A stretch of 64,000 nt of DNA from Chrysomallon squamiferum (Eukaryota; Mollusca; Gastropoda; Neomphalida; Peltospiridae): positions 12,677,157-12,741,156 of the forward strand of contig CM022666.1 in assembly GCA_012295275.1 (NCBI GenBank), read 5' to 3'. The notes beneath the pieces are model-generated. The model did no database searches. It saw only the letters and a program-made list of their open reading frames with translations, and was not told the DNA's origin. The position numbers and the translations under genes are program-made. Below, in pieces: positions 10,470 through 23,008 of the stretch (the first letter of the stretch is position 1; each line of letters begins with the position of its first letter).

Positions 10470-11662
10470 AATATTAATTAATAATTAATTTATTTTGTCA
10501 AAAGTCTAGATAGACTGAGTAGCTGGACATAAGCACAATGTCTCTCGTTAAAGATTGAAATACACGAAACAGATGTAGAAACCAGGATGTGTTTACTGCA
10601 ATACTATCATGCTCATTAGACGTTCTGAAGTGCTAATTAAAGGTTGTTTTCCTCCGTGAATTTTATATCACTGTTGTTTAATTATTAAAGAAGTTGTAAA
10701 TCAATGTAAAAAGCATGAGAAAGAGAAAGAAAGTTAATTAAATCGATCCACTGTGTTTATCTACCAGAGATGTACAGACACAGCTCTATATAATTATATG
10801 ATTGTTTTTCCTATGGGCAGCCGATAAATAATTAGCAGCTAATTTTGTGGTTTGATTCATAAAAGATTAATTTTCTGAAGAAGGTAAGGTATTTATTAGA
10901 AGCTGAAAAAGGTATTTTTTTTTTTTTTTTAAATAAATAAAAATAGTGAATCGCGTTTTCAGACGTCAAACACCACGAATATTGTAACTGTATCCAGAAT
11001 GTTTTGGTTTAACTGTAGTTAATTTCTAGTCCGAATGTTTAATTCAGGGATATGATCATCTCTGCGAACTTGTACATAAATCTCTGGACAGCAGAATCAT
11101 GTTATGAAGGATATTTGGTTGCTTTGGATAACTATTCAATAGTAAGTTGCATAAACTGTGTTGTAATTTGCCTGTTGTTGCAGATACTCGAGAGACTTAG
11201 GTGTTTAGTGTGGTGTCTTTTTAGCGTCTGTGGAATAACGTACGTCTGCTAATAATAACCAATGGCAATCAAAAAAAACAACAACAACACACGTATAAGA
11301 TTCCTGCCTTTAAACACAGCATGATATAAGGTCATAATATGCTATGTTATAGCATTTTAAGACAAACGTGTTTTGTACTTTTAGGTGTGTCAAGGATTTT
11401 ACAAAAGACAAAATAAAGAGAAATATCAGAAGACTGGAAATATAATTCTAGGCAGAGCGTTTTTTAATTTTTAGAAGTATATCCAATTTAAGCTTAGAAT
11501 TTTAAAAAGTAACAATAGATCCAGTTCAGACTTAGAATATTAAAGTTTAACAGTTTATAAATATAGCCACAGAACTTTAAAATTGAACACAATATAAAAT
11601 TTAGTTTAAAATTTTAATATTTTAAATGTTTCTGACTCGTGTCTAAAATTAAACATTTAACA
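10470..11662. other. Non-coding DNA upstream of the membrane-protein ORF
   Basis: AT-rich DNA with no recognised exon. A 66-codon ORF at 11052-11252 has no recognisable feature. The last ~180 bp before the ATG at 11663 is very AT-rich (ATTTTAAAATT-like repeats at 11500-11620). No clear TATA box can be singled out. Confidence 0.4.
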
Positions 11663-12346
11663 ATGGAGAACATTACACTGCCAGCCATGGAGATGTCTAC
11701 AAGCGCTGACTTGTTGTGGATTCCTTATGTAACCATAGCTGTTGTTTTAACGGTAATTCTAGGCGTTTCCTTTAGAAGACGACACCTCGGTATAATGAAG
11801 GGAACTAAATCAGAATATGACTATTTGGAGATGTCTATCAACAGATACAGATCTCGTATTGGGCAGTTTGTAACGTCTAATTCAGACAACGCTAATTTGA
11901 ACAAACAAAAATCTACAGAGCAGTGCAGCTTTGTTAACTGCGTAACAGAGAAACATCGTGAAAAGAAAGACGTGTACGTTTTGAATCGTGTTTCTGATAT
12001 ACATGAGGCTGAAAATCACTCAGCTGGTGTTCAAGATGTTGATAATCGTACAGGACCACGTACAGAAATGACGTGTGTGTCTACGATTCTGGGGTCGAGA
12101 GGATATTGTAATACCCTGAAGGAAAAGGAAGTATCATTCAGTGCAAGAAATCAAACTCAGAACTGGAAAGGTTCTGAAAGAAATCAGATGTTAAATGTAA
12201 CAGATGAAGTGTTACAGAGTAACGAACTGCCTATGGATCTTTCAAGTATTGTTCTAGAAATAAATGAATCATCGGTGAGAACGGAGAGAAAGAAGAAGAG
12301 AATCTCTGAAACGGGTAATGACAGTAAAAATGTTTGTTCTGCATAA
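11663..12346 (+). CDS. Predicted single-pass membrane protein, unrecognised
   Basis: An intact intronless ORF of 227 codons. The start is placed at ATG 11663 (context ACAATGG), because the upstream in-frame codon at 11639 is GTG. Residues 1-18 are short and include an N-I-T sequon at residue 3. Residues 19-37 (WIPYVTIAVVLTVILGVSF) form one hydrophobic helix, followed at once by RRR, so the long remainder is predicted to be cytoplasmic. Just inside are overlapping tyrosine motifs: Y52-x-x-L and Y54-L-E-M, a Y-x-x-M shape of the kind bound by PI3-kinase p85. The tail is Ser/Thr/Asn-rich and ends in a basic KKKR segment. There is no signal peptide or recognised domain. It could be a complete gene or the first exon of a larger one. 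Confidence 0.5.
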   Translation: MENITLPAMEMSTSADLLWIPYVTIAVVLTVILGVSFRRRHLGIMKGTKSEYDYLEMSINRYRSRIGQFVTSNSDNANLNKQKSTEQCSFVNCVTEKHREKKDVYVLNRVSDIHEAENHSAGVQDVDNRTGPRTEMTCVSTILGSRGYCNTLKEKEVSFSARNQTQNWKGSERNQMLNVTDEVLQSNELPMDLSSIVLEINESSVRTERKKKRISETGNDSKNVCSA

Positions 12347-13487
12347 AAATGAAACCTGAACAAACACATTTTTCAGTTAAAACTATAGATTTTTCAACAT
12401 CATATGAGCCTCCGAGTGACGCACGAAACGTACAAAGATTTCAAAAAAAATGTAGAATTCTCGTGAAATTATTGACATGGAAGATATTTCTCAATCCAGA
12501 TCAGCAGAAATTAAACACACTTGTGTGTCGCCTGAAGTGAATAAGTTTTAAGGAAGATTCTTAAAGACAAAGGAGAAACGAGGGAGGGTAAAAAAGGAGA
12601 TTGAAATGATTTCGCCGAAAATGTGAAAACGTTGCATATTTTAAAGGAATTATAATGATTACAGAAACACTTTTGTAGACAATGAAGACACGAACAGCTA
12701 AATGAAACACATTTCAAATATAAATAGAACAATCACTTTGCACACGCACACAGATGAACAGTCATATTCTAGACGCAAAGTGCTTGTCAGTATAAACGTT
12801 TATCATTACTCAACTAGATATTATTCTGTTGGTGATTGTTTTTTGCCCCTGTTTGTTTCTGTGAGCTAACAAACAAAATGTCCGAGGCACACTAATATAT
12901 AACCATATTTTTCAACTGTTTCAAATACGATCATATTTTTTCAAAAAATATATGTGTGTTATTTTAGAATTAAAAGCAAGAATTAATAACCTGAATTAAT
13001 TTGATCTATATTTTCGGTCTGGGAACCAGATGTTTGAAAGACCCGAAGAACGATAAACCGTTCGATAATTTTCACACCGGCTGAAATTGTTCGCCAATTT
13101 TATTTGAGTGTATATCAAATAAAATGGACGTGTGAATGAAAAACAAAATAAGTTCACGTTAAGATACATCCTTTTCGTTGTTATTATTATTATTAGTAGT
13201 ATTAATATTAGTATTATTTATTTATTTTTATTAAAATAAATATGTTGACACCTTTATAAACACTCAGATGCACAAAATCTATATGTATTATTGTGTCGTG
13301 GTACAAATAAATATAAAATTCATGTATATCGCTGAAAACTATCTACTCTAAGTAATTTTTTGATATCATCATCATGTTCATGAAAGTAGAAATAATCAAG
13401 AAAATATCGCTGAAAAATAAATAAATAAATATCAATAAATAAAATTAAAATGTAAATAAAATAATAATAATAATAATAAATAATTAA

Positions 13488-13533
<46 letters not shown>

Positions 13534-13660
13534 ACATTTAAATAGCAAACGTGAAGCTAGCGAATTATAGAATTTTATGTAAAAGAATTATCGATTGGTT
13601 AATAGAAAGCCACCTTATCATTGATAATAACTCTAAAACGCTTTTTCAAACCGAGGCTGT
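12347..13660. other. Non-coding DNA after the membrane-protein ORF
   Basis: Includes a 68-codon ORF at 12334-12540 that overlaps the end of the membrane-protein ORF in another frame and could be a shadow or a continued exon. The first copy of a ~270 bp repeat is at about 12890-13170 and an (ATT)n run at about 13488-13530. AATAAA-like sequences occur near 13305. Confidence 0.4.
12890..13170. repeat. ~270 bp direct repeat, copy 1
   Basis: Matches 14388-14668 over most of its length. Shared landmarks are TCGGTCTGGGAACCAG, ACGATAAACCGTT, CTGAAATTGTTCGCCAA and TTTATTTGAGTGTATAT. The copies are ~1.5 kb apart in the same orientation and differ by scattered substitutions. Family unknown. Confidence 0.7.
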
Positions 13661-13667
13661 CTATACT

Positions 13668-13700
13668 GTACAGCAGTGGTTCTCAAACTTTTTTAAGTCG
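13668..13700. repeat. hAT-like terminal sequence
   Basis: CAGTGGTTCTCAAACTTTTT (13673 onward) is the typical end of many hAT DNA transposons. No matching inverted end or transposase was recognised downstream, so it is a truncated remnant or a solo end. Confidence 0.5.
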
Positions 13701-14387
13701 GGGCGAACTTAAAGTGAGAGATGTTCACCGATGTATTTAGAGTTACTGCCCTTGTGTGAGAGATGTTCAGTGATCTCTTTAGAGTTACCGTCCTTGTTTA
13801 AGTATATACCTTTTGAGTCTATTTTCTGCTGATGAGAAGTATGAACATGACGTGTATTTCCAATTTATTCAGAAAAACTGTAATAGAAATAAAAAGCAAT
13901 GGACTGTTAATATGTAAAAAAAAAAAAAAAAAAAAAAAAGTACAAAGGCTATATTTTAAATGGTGTGAATTGTGCAGTGAGTGAAAACTTTTATCAGTCG
14001 TTTGCTTTTAACAAATGTAACCTATAAAAGGCTAAAATTCCAAAAACAATTAAAGTTTTAGATGGGTAGTGACTGTGACAGTGATAGGAATATGTGTCAC
14101 AAGAAAACTTTGGCTGTTTAACGCACTTGCACACTTATCGCTCACACTGTCACTGGTAAACTACTGCGCACCCTTGAGCTTGCTCATCAGCCATCACTCG
14201 TTTCCAATGAGTTTACGATGTGTATAAAATCTTCTTCCGGGCACCCGGCTATTTCTTAATGGATATCTTTCCGCTCATAACATAATCAATTTTTTAAAAT
14301 GTTACTCAATTTAAACTTTGTTTATGGAATGTGAAGCAGATATTTTTTTCTTGTTTTATGGGGTATTTTGTTGTGTTTTCTAGCTAC
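13700..14387. other. Non-coding stretch
   Basis: Contains a short internal repeat (GAGAGATGTTCANYGATNTNTTTAGAG-type, at about 13718-13745 and 13758-13790) and a ~20 bp A run at 13918-13939. It may be the body of a decayed hAT element beginning at 13673. Confidence 0.4.
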
Positions 14388-14668
14388 TAATACATAACCA
14401 TATTTTTCAAATCTTTTAAATTGGATCATATCTTTTTTCCGCAAAAAATATATATGTTTTATTTTATAATTAAAAACAAGAATTAATAACGTAAAAGTTT
14501 AATGAAAACTTTCGGTCTGGGAACCAGTTGTTTGAGAGACCCGACGAACGATAAACCGTTGGATAATTTCACAGCTGCTGAAATTGTTCGCCAACTTTAT
14601 TTGAGTGTATATGAAATGAAAAGCGCGTGAGCATGAAAAACAAAACAAGTTCAGGTTAAGATCATTTA
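14388..14668. repeat. ~270 bp direct repeat, copy 2
   Basis: Partner of 12890-13170. The minus-strand ORF over 14499-14807 runs through this copy and is not supported as a gene. Confidence 0.7.
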
Positions 14669-14676
14669 GAAGTACA

Positions 14677-14847
14677 ATGAATTTCCCCAGTAATATTTTT
14701 CCTCCATTGAGAGTTTTAATAGAAGGCCACAGAGTTGTCAGTTTAACGCACAGCATCACCAAGAAAGATATTTTCAAGGAAACGGGCATGGCAACACGAA
14801 CAACCACCGATAATAAATCGAAGAAGGCTGACTTTTATCATTTGTAA
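14677..14847 (+). CDS. Small ORF of 56 codons, unrecognised
   Basis: The ORF begins just after the ~270 bp repeat ends. Its composition is balanced (MNFPSNIFPPLRVL at the start, a polar Thr/Lys-rich end), and it is less AT-biased than its surroundings, so it may be an exon or a small peptide gene. No signal peptide, domain or homology was recognised. It could equally be chance. Confidence 0.2.
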   Translation: MNFPSNIFPPLRVLIEGHRVVSLTHSITKKDIFKETGMATRTTTDNKSKKADFYHL

Positions 14848-15356
14848 AAACGATTAGCTATCTCATTTTTTAAATGAAACTAATATCATATTTTATTAAT
14901 CCATATGATTACGTTATTTATATTTTCAAAATTTGATAGAAATCTTAAATCGGTTTGCCTTCAGTATGTTCATTATAGATGTTTAATAAATATTAAAATA
15001 ATAGTGTAACACGTAAAAAAAAAAAAAAAAAAAAGACATGAATCAGCCTAAGTAACCATTATTATTTTCACATTTTTTGTCCCCACCCTCCCTTGAGAGG
15101 CACATAATACTCCTCACTGTATAATCTGTGTGTTGTTTGTATATATTCCTGATTAATAATAAAAATTGTAATATTTGATATAATTCAAAGTTTTAAACAT
15201 GTTAACATTAAAATATTTGTAGGTTATGGTAAATATTGTTTAATATATTATATGTAATGTATACAGTTTTGGGGTTTGTGATAGAGACAGTGTTAGTTTT
15301 AAATGCTTTTTTTATAATTATGTGTGTAAAATATATATATTTTTTTAAAATACAAA
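14848..15356. other. Left flank of the tandem array
   Basis: AT-rich DNA with an A run at about 15017-15034. Homology to the repeated unit is lost upstream of about 15355, so the left edge of the amplicon is here. Confidence 0.55.
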
Positions 15357-17270
15357 TTTATTTTACACTTTCAGTGCACAGTTTCTGGCTGTCCGTACAT
15401 TGCCACTCCCAAACTTGTACAACTTCATTATCAACAGGTAAATTTTTAAAAAAATTTGGTTTTTTGTTTGTGTATTCCTGTATATAGTTCTTGTGATGAT
15501 GCTGACTAGTTTACGGAACATACACTTTAGAGATTCTATAACACAACATTTTATTTCATTTTGGTGTTCCTCAGATCCATCTTTACAATACATTTCTCTA
15601 GTAAATTTCAGTTCAGTAAATATCAAGTCTGACATCACATTAGCTAAAAATTATGAAAAATAAAGAAAAAACAAAAGAATCTGAAAAAAGAAAAACAAAT
15701 TAAAACTCTAATTGTAACTATATGTCATTACACTCAAGTCATTTTTAAGTGGAAATCTCAAGATAAATAATATAATTTTATTAACTGTGCTCATTATTCT
15801 TTAAAAGATATGATGAAAATCTGTTTTTACAGATAACAATAGTTACATTTTTTCTCAAGTTATGTATACTTGTTTTATGGTGTTTTCTCATAATTTTAAA
15901 CCATTGCATCAGATTTCTATCAAAACCTGAGTTACATCATTGTTTTTGAAACCAGTTAATGATGTCAAGTGGGATATGACTGTATTCAGAGATCATTTCT
16001 ACTTCAGACTGTTAAAGAGTGACAATAGCATTCTCACAGAAAAACATGATAATCTTGTTATTATGTAATAAAATACTCACCTGTAGATTGACCAGTTTTA
16101 CTTTTCATTTACTAGTGCCATCCACTGTTGAATATATAGCTTAATCATCTTCACTTAAATTATTTGAACATTTTCATGTTTGTCTGTTTATCATGTTTCT
16201 ACATAACCTGTATGTTTGGTAGAAAGGGAAAAGCTGTTTGTTACACTGCCAAGTGATAGTATGCTTCATTATTAGCAAAGCTTGGATTTTAGGGAAAAAA
16301 AATGTATAGCAGAAATTCATTAATTGTTTCAAAATATAAAAAATATTTTTTAATCTATTTACTTACATATACACCAATAAAATCATGCTTTTGTATAGTA
16401 AATATACACTTTTAAAATAGTACTGTTAAAAGTTAAAGTATCATTTCCTTTCAATAGTTCAACAAATAAATAATTTGTTATTTGAAAAACATGTCTTTGT
16501 AAAAGACTTTCTAACAGTTTGCTGGATACAGAATTATTGTTGTTGTTTATTTATTTATTCATTTATTCATTTATTTATTTCAGCAACACTAATGTAGTTT
16601 CACTAAAAACAAATTTGGTCTTTGGAGTCACAAGAGGATATTGATAAATGGATTTCAGAAATGAAAATGTGAGTTTTGTTATTGCTAATCTATCTGGAAT
16701 ATTTGCCTGTAACAGCATTCCCATACTTTTCAGTAATAATAATGATGATGATTTTGAACATAGTAGATAAAATTTATTAACAATCCAGAATTTCAGTGAA
16801 ACTGTGCCATTCCTTTCACTTAAATGATAATGCTCATAAGAGAACTTTAACGAACACAGTGAATTACAAAAAACATTCCAGTATATTAAATATTTTCCAC
16901 TGGTACAGGACTATGCATGAATTTCATCTGTCTGTGTGATAGTTCTAAATTTTACCTTGTGATGGTGATACCCACATCAGTAGTAAAGACTTGAAACAAC
17001 AAAGAATCCCTTTTCTGTCAGATGAAAGAAACAAAAAAGAGTTGACCATTAAATGGCAATAACTAATTTCTTTTTCCTAACACTAATGATAAATTATATA
17101 TTTACTTTAGTAACCATCATTATTAAAATATGTTTAGGTTTCCACGAAAAACCAATATTATCTGAAATTTTTTATTAATTATTCTGTACATTTATATAAC
17201 ATACACACGAATAAATAAACTGAAATACACTATAAGGGTTGATTCTCTTATTTAGAAATCAATTTTCTTT

Positions 17271-17330
<60 letters not shown>

Positions 17331-17914
17331 ATTTTTAGTATATTAATCCTTTTCTTCAACATTTTTAATGAACACAGGAAATTCCTGACATTTGAGAATA
17401 TTAAGAAGAAAGAAATGGAAAAGTCAGAGAAACAGGAGAGAGGAGAAATTCTTGAAACTAAAGAGTTTGGATAACAACACTTTATTAGTTTGCTAATATC
17501 TTTCTGTCTTGGCATTTATTTTTGAAGAAGGTATTTATTTCTAAATTAATAATAATAATAATAATGCATCATTTCCTGTAAAAGTAATAAAGTAAAAATA
17601 AATTAATAATTAGCATTAGAAAATATTTATAATAATTTAAATATGTACTAAGCAATTGCATTAGTGCTTGTTAAAATGAGGGTGTCTCTGTTAATATAAC
17701 TTTTTATTTGAGAAAGTGAAAAACACTATTTCCATTGTCCTGTAAACATACTGGAATAGTGAATGAACTTTTATAAGGCAATTTGTGATATTAAAATACA
17801 TTAATGATGTTCTTGAATTCCAAATAAAGATCAGACAAAAACATTTTAAACCTCTGTTGATTTTTGCTGAAACTGGAAGTAATCTCAGCTGACCATGATT
17901 ACAAACACTGAAAC
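15357..17914 (+). pseudogene. Array unit 1 (NUFIP1-like segments A-C)
   Basis: A 15375-15437, B 16584-16668, C 17378-17474. This is one of only two units with a proper donor after A (CAACAG/GTAAAT). In B, the frame that fits NUFIP1 is interrupted near its start by TAG and TAA. In C, a TAA stop follows EFG and no GT donor is seen there. Left-half variants (for example ACTAAAAAC in B, AAAATCATGC in the intron) are shared with units 8-12, while C and element E match units 2-7, so the unit is a mosaic. Confidence 0.55.
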
Positions 17915-19817
17915 TTTATTTTAAACTTTCAGTGCACAGTTTCTGGCTGTCCGTACATTGCCACTCCCAAACTTGTACAACTTCATTATCAACAGGAAAA
18001 TGTTTTAATTCTTTTGTTTCTTGTTTGTGTATTCCTGTTTATAGTTCTTGTGATGATGCTGACTAGTTTACAGAACATACACTTTAGAGATACTAAAACA
18101 CATCATTTTATTTGATTTTGGTGTTCCTCAGATTCATCTTTACAATACAATACATTTCTGTAGTAAATTTCAGTTTAGTAAATCTCAAGTCTGACATTAC
18201 ATTAGGTAAAAATTATGAAAACAAAAAAAAAATAAAAGAATCTGAGAAAACAAAAACAAATTGAAACTCTAATTGTAACTATATGTCATTACACTCAAGT
18301 CATTTTTAAGTGCAAATCTCAAGCCAAATAATATAATTTTATTAACTGTGCTCATTATTCTTTAAAAAATATGATGAAAATCTGTTTTTACAGATAACTT
18401 TAGCTACACTTTTTCACAAGTTATGTATACTTGTTTTATGGTGTTTTCTCATAATTTTAAAGCATTGCATTTGGTTTCTATCAAATGTTGAGTTACATTA
18501 TTGTTTTTGAAACCTGTTAGTGATGTCAAGTGGGATATGACTGTATCCAGAGATCATTTCCACTTCAGACTATTAAAGAGTGGCAATAACATTCTCAGAG
18601 AAAAACATGATAATCTTGTTATTATGTAATAAAATACTCACCTGTAGATTGACCAGTTTTACTTTTCATTTACTAGTGCCATCCACTGTTGAATATATAG
18701 CTTAATCATCTTCACTTAAATTATTTGAACATTTTCATGTTTGTCTGTTTATCATGTTTCTACATAACATGTATGTTTGATAGAAAGGGAAAAGCTGTTT
18801 GTTACACTGCCCAGTGATAGTATACTTCATTATTAGCAAAGCTTGGATTTTAGAAGAAAAAAAACTGTATCGCAGAAATGTATTAATTGTTTCAAAATAT
18901 AAAAAATATTTTTTAATCTATTTACTTACATGTACACCAATATATAGTAAAGTGAATATACACTTTAAAAAATATTACTGTTAATTATTAAAGTATCATT
19001 TCCTTTTAATGGTTCAACAAATAAAATAATTTGTTATTTGAAAAACATGTCTTTGTAAAAGACTTTCTAACAGTTTGTTGGATACAGAATTATTGTTGTT
19101 GTTTATTTATTTATTCATTTATTTATTCATTTATTTCAGCAACACTAATGTAGTTTCACTCAAAACAAATTTGGTCTTTGGAGTCACAAGAGGATATTGA
19201 TAAATGGATTTCAGAAATGAAAATGTGAGTTTTGTTATTGCTTATCTATCTGGAATATTTGCCTGTAACAGCATTCCCATACTCTTCAGTAATAATAATG
19301 ATGATGATTTTAAACATAGTAGATAAAATTTATTAACAAGCCAGAATTTCAGTGAAACTGTGCTATTCCTTTCACTTAAATGATAATGTTCACAAGAGAA
19401 CTTTAACGAACACAGTGAATTACAACAAAATTTCCAGTATATTGCATATTTTCCTCTGGTCCAGGACTATGCATGAATTTCATCTGTCTCTGTGATAGTT
19501 CTAAATTTTACCATGTGATGGTGATACCCACATCAATAATAAAGACTTGAAACAACAAAGAATCCCTTTTCTCTCAGGTGAAAGAAACAAAAAGGAGTTG
19601 ACCATTAAAGGGCAATAACTAATTTCTTTTTCCTAACGCTAATGATAAATTATATATTTACTTTAGTAACCATCATTATTAAAATATGTTTAGGTTTCCA
19701 CGAAAAACCAATATTTTTTATTAATTATTCTGTACATTTATATAACATACACACGAATAAATAAACTGAAATACACTATAAGGGTTGATTCTCTTATTTA
19801 GAAATCAATTTTCTTTC

Positions 19818-19867
<50 letters not shown>

Positions 19868-20451
19868 ATTTTTAGTATATTAATCCTTTTCTTCAACATT
19901 TTTAATGAACACAGGAAATTCCTGACATTTGAGAATATTAAGAAGAAAGAAATGGAAAAGTCAGAGAAACAGGAGAGAGGAGAAATTCTTGAAACTAAAG
20001 AGTTTGGATAACAACACTTTATTAGTTTGCTAATATCTTTCTGTCTTGGCATTTATTTTTGAAGAAGGTATTTATTTCTAAATTAATAATAATAATAATA
20101 ATGCATCATTTCCTGTAAAAGTAATAAAGTAAAAATAAATTAATAATTAGCATTAGAAAATATTTATAATAATTTAAATATGTACTAAGCAATTGCATTA
20201 GTGCTTGTTAAAATGAGGGTGTCTCTGTTAATATAACTTTTTATTTGAGAAAGTGAAAAACACTATTTCCATTGTCCTGTAAACATACTGGAATAGTGAA
20301 TGAACTTTTATAAGGCAATTTGTGATATTAAAATACATTAATGATGTTCTTGAATTCCAAATAAAGATCAGACAAAAACATTTTAAACCTCTGTTGATTT
20401 TTGCTGAAACTGGAAGTAATCTCAGCTGACCATGATTACAAACACTGAAAC
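17915..20451 (+). pseudogene. Array unit 2 (class I)
   Basis: A 17933-17995 with a lost donor (CAACAG/GAAAAT), B 19140-19224, C 19915-20011. It has the class I marks CTCAAAAC in B and AAAGAGTTTGG at the end of C. The (ATT)n run before C is shorter than in unit 1. Confidence 0.55.
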
Positions 20452-22361
20452 TTTATTTTAAACTTTCAGTGCACAGTTTCTGGCTGTCCGTACATTGCCA
20501 CTCCCAAACTTGTACAACTCATTATCAACAGGAAAATGTTTTAATTTTTTTTGTTTCTTGTTTGTGTATTCCTGTTTATAGTTCTTGTGATGATGCTGAC
20601 TAGTTTACAGAACATACACTTTAGAGATACTAAAACACAACATTTTATTTGATTTTGGTGTTCCTCAGATTCATCTTTACAATACAATACATTTCTGTAG
20701 TAAATTTCAGTTTAGTAAATCTCAAGTCTGACATTACATTAGGTAAAAATTATGAAAAAACAAAAAAAAAATAAAAGAATCTGAGAAAAAAAAACAAATT
20801 GAAACTCTAATTGTAACTATATGTCATTACACTCAAGTCATTTTTTTAAGTGCAAATCTCAAGCCAAATAATATAATTTTATTAACTGTGCTCATTATTC
20901 TTTAAAAAAATATGATGAAAATCTGTTTTTACAGATAACTTTTACACTTTTTTTCACAAGTTATGTATACTTGTTTTATGGTGTTTTCTCATAATTTTAA
21001 AGCATTGCATTTGGTTTCTATCAAATGTTGAGTTACATTATTGTTTTTGAAACCTGTTAGTGATGTCAAGTGGGATATGACTGTATCCAGAGATCATTTC
21101 CACTTCAGACTATTAAAGAGTGGCAATAACATTCTCAGAGAAAAACATGATAATCTTGTTATTATGTAATAAAATACTCACCTGTAGATTGACCAGTTTT
21201 ACTTTTCATTTACTAGTGCCATCCACTGTTGAATATATAGCTTAATCATCTTCACTTAAATTATTTGAACATTTTCATGTTTGTCTGTTTATCATGTTTC
21301 TACATAACATGTATGTTTGATAGAAAGGGAAAAGCTGTTTGTTACACTGCCCAGTGATAGTATACTTCATTATTAGCAAAGCTTGGATTTTTAGAAAAAA
21401 AAACTGTATCGCAGAAATTTATTAATTGTTTCAAAAATATAAAAAAATTTTTTTTCTATTTATTTACTTACATGTACACCAATATATAGTAAAGTGAATA
21501 TACACTTTAAAAAATATTACTGTTAATTATTAAAGTATCATTTCCTTTTAATGGTTCAACAAATAAATAATTTGTTATTTGAAAAACATGTCTTTGTAAA
21601 AGACTTTCTAACAGTTTGTTGGATACAGAATTATTGTTGTTGTTTATTTATTTATTCATTTATTTATTCATTTATTTCAGCAACACTAATGTAGTTTCAC
21701 TCAAAACAAATTTGGTCTTTGGAGTCACAAGAGGATATTGATAAATGGATTTCAGAAATGAAAATGTGAGTTTTGTTATTGCTTATCTATCTGGAATATT
21801 TGCCTGTAACAGCATTCCCATACTCTTCAGTAATAATAATGATGATGATTTTAAACATAGTAGATAAAATTTATTAACAAGCCAGAATTTCAGTGAAACT
21901 GTGCTATTCCTTTCACTTAAATGATAATGTTCACAAGAGAACTTTAACGAACACAGTGAATTACAACAAAATTTCCAGTATATTGCATATTTTCCTCTGG
22001 TCCAGGACTATGCATGAATTTCATCTGTCTCTGTGATAGTTCTAAATTTTACCATGTGATGGTGATACCCACATCAATAATAAAGACTTGAAACAACAAA
22101 GAATCCCTTTTTCTCTCAGGTGAAAGAAACAAAAAGGAGTTGACCATTAAAGGGCAATAACTAATTTTTTTTTTCCTAACGCTAATGATAAATTATATAT
22201 TTACTTTAGTAACCATCATTATTAAAATATGTTTAGGTTTCCACGAAAAACCAATATTTTTTTTTATTAATTATTCTGTACATTTATATAACATACACAC
22301 GAATAAATAAACTGAAATACACTATAAGGGTTGATTCTCTTATTTAGAAATCAATTTTTTT

Positions 22362-22421
<60 letters not shown>

Positions 22422-23008
22422 TTTTAGTATTTTTATTAATCCTTTTCTTCAACATTTTTAATGAACACAGGAAATTCCTGACATTTGAGAATATTAAGAA
22501 GAAAGAAATGGAAAAGTCAGAGAAACAGGAGAGAGGAGAAATTCTTGAAACTAAAGAGTTTGGATAACAACACTTTATTAGTTTGCTAATATCTTTCTGT
22601 CTTGGCATTTATTTTTTGAAGAAGGTATTTATTTCTAAATTAATAATAATAATAATAATGCATCATTTCCTGTAAAAGTAATAAAGTAAAAATAAATTAA
22701 TAATTAGCATTAGAAAATATTTATAATAATTTAAATATGTACTAAGCAATTGCATTAGTGCTTGTTAAAATGAGGGTGTCTCTGTTAATATAACTTTTTA
22801 TTTGAGAAAGTGAAAAACACTATTTCCATTGTCCTGTAAACATACTGGAATAGTGAATGAACTTTTATAAGGCAATTTGTGATATTAAAATACATTAATG
22901 ATGTTCTTGAATTCCAAATAAAGATCAGACAAAAACATTTTAAACCTCTGTTGATTTTTGCTGAAACTGGAAGTAATCTCAGCTGACCATGATTACAAAC
23001 ACTGAAAC
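20452..23008 (+). pseudogene. Array unit 3 (class I, exon A frameshift)
   Basis: A 20470-20531 is one base shorter than in all other units (ACAACTCATT in place of ACAACTTCATT), which shifts the frame. B 21681-21765, C 22471-22567. It also has several homopolymer length changes in its introns. Confidence 0.55.
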
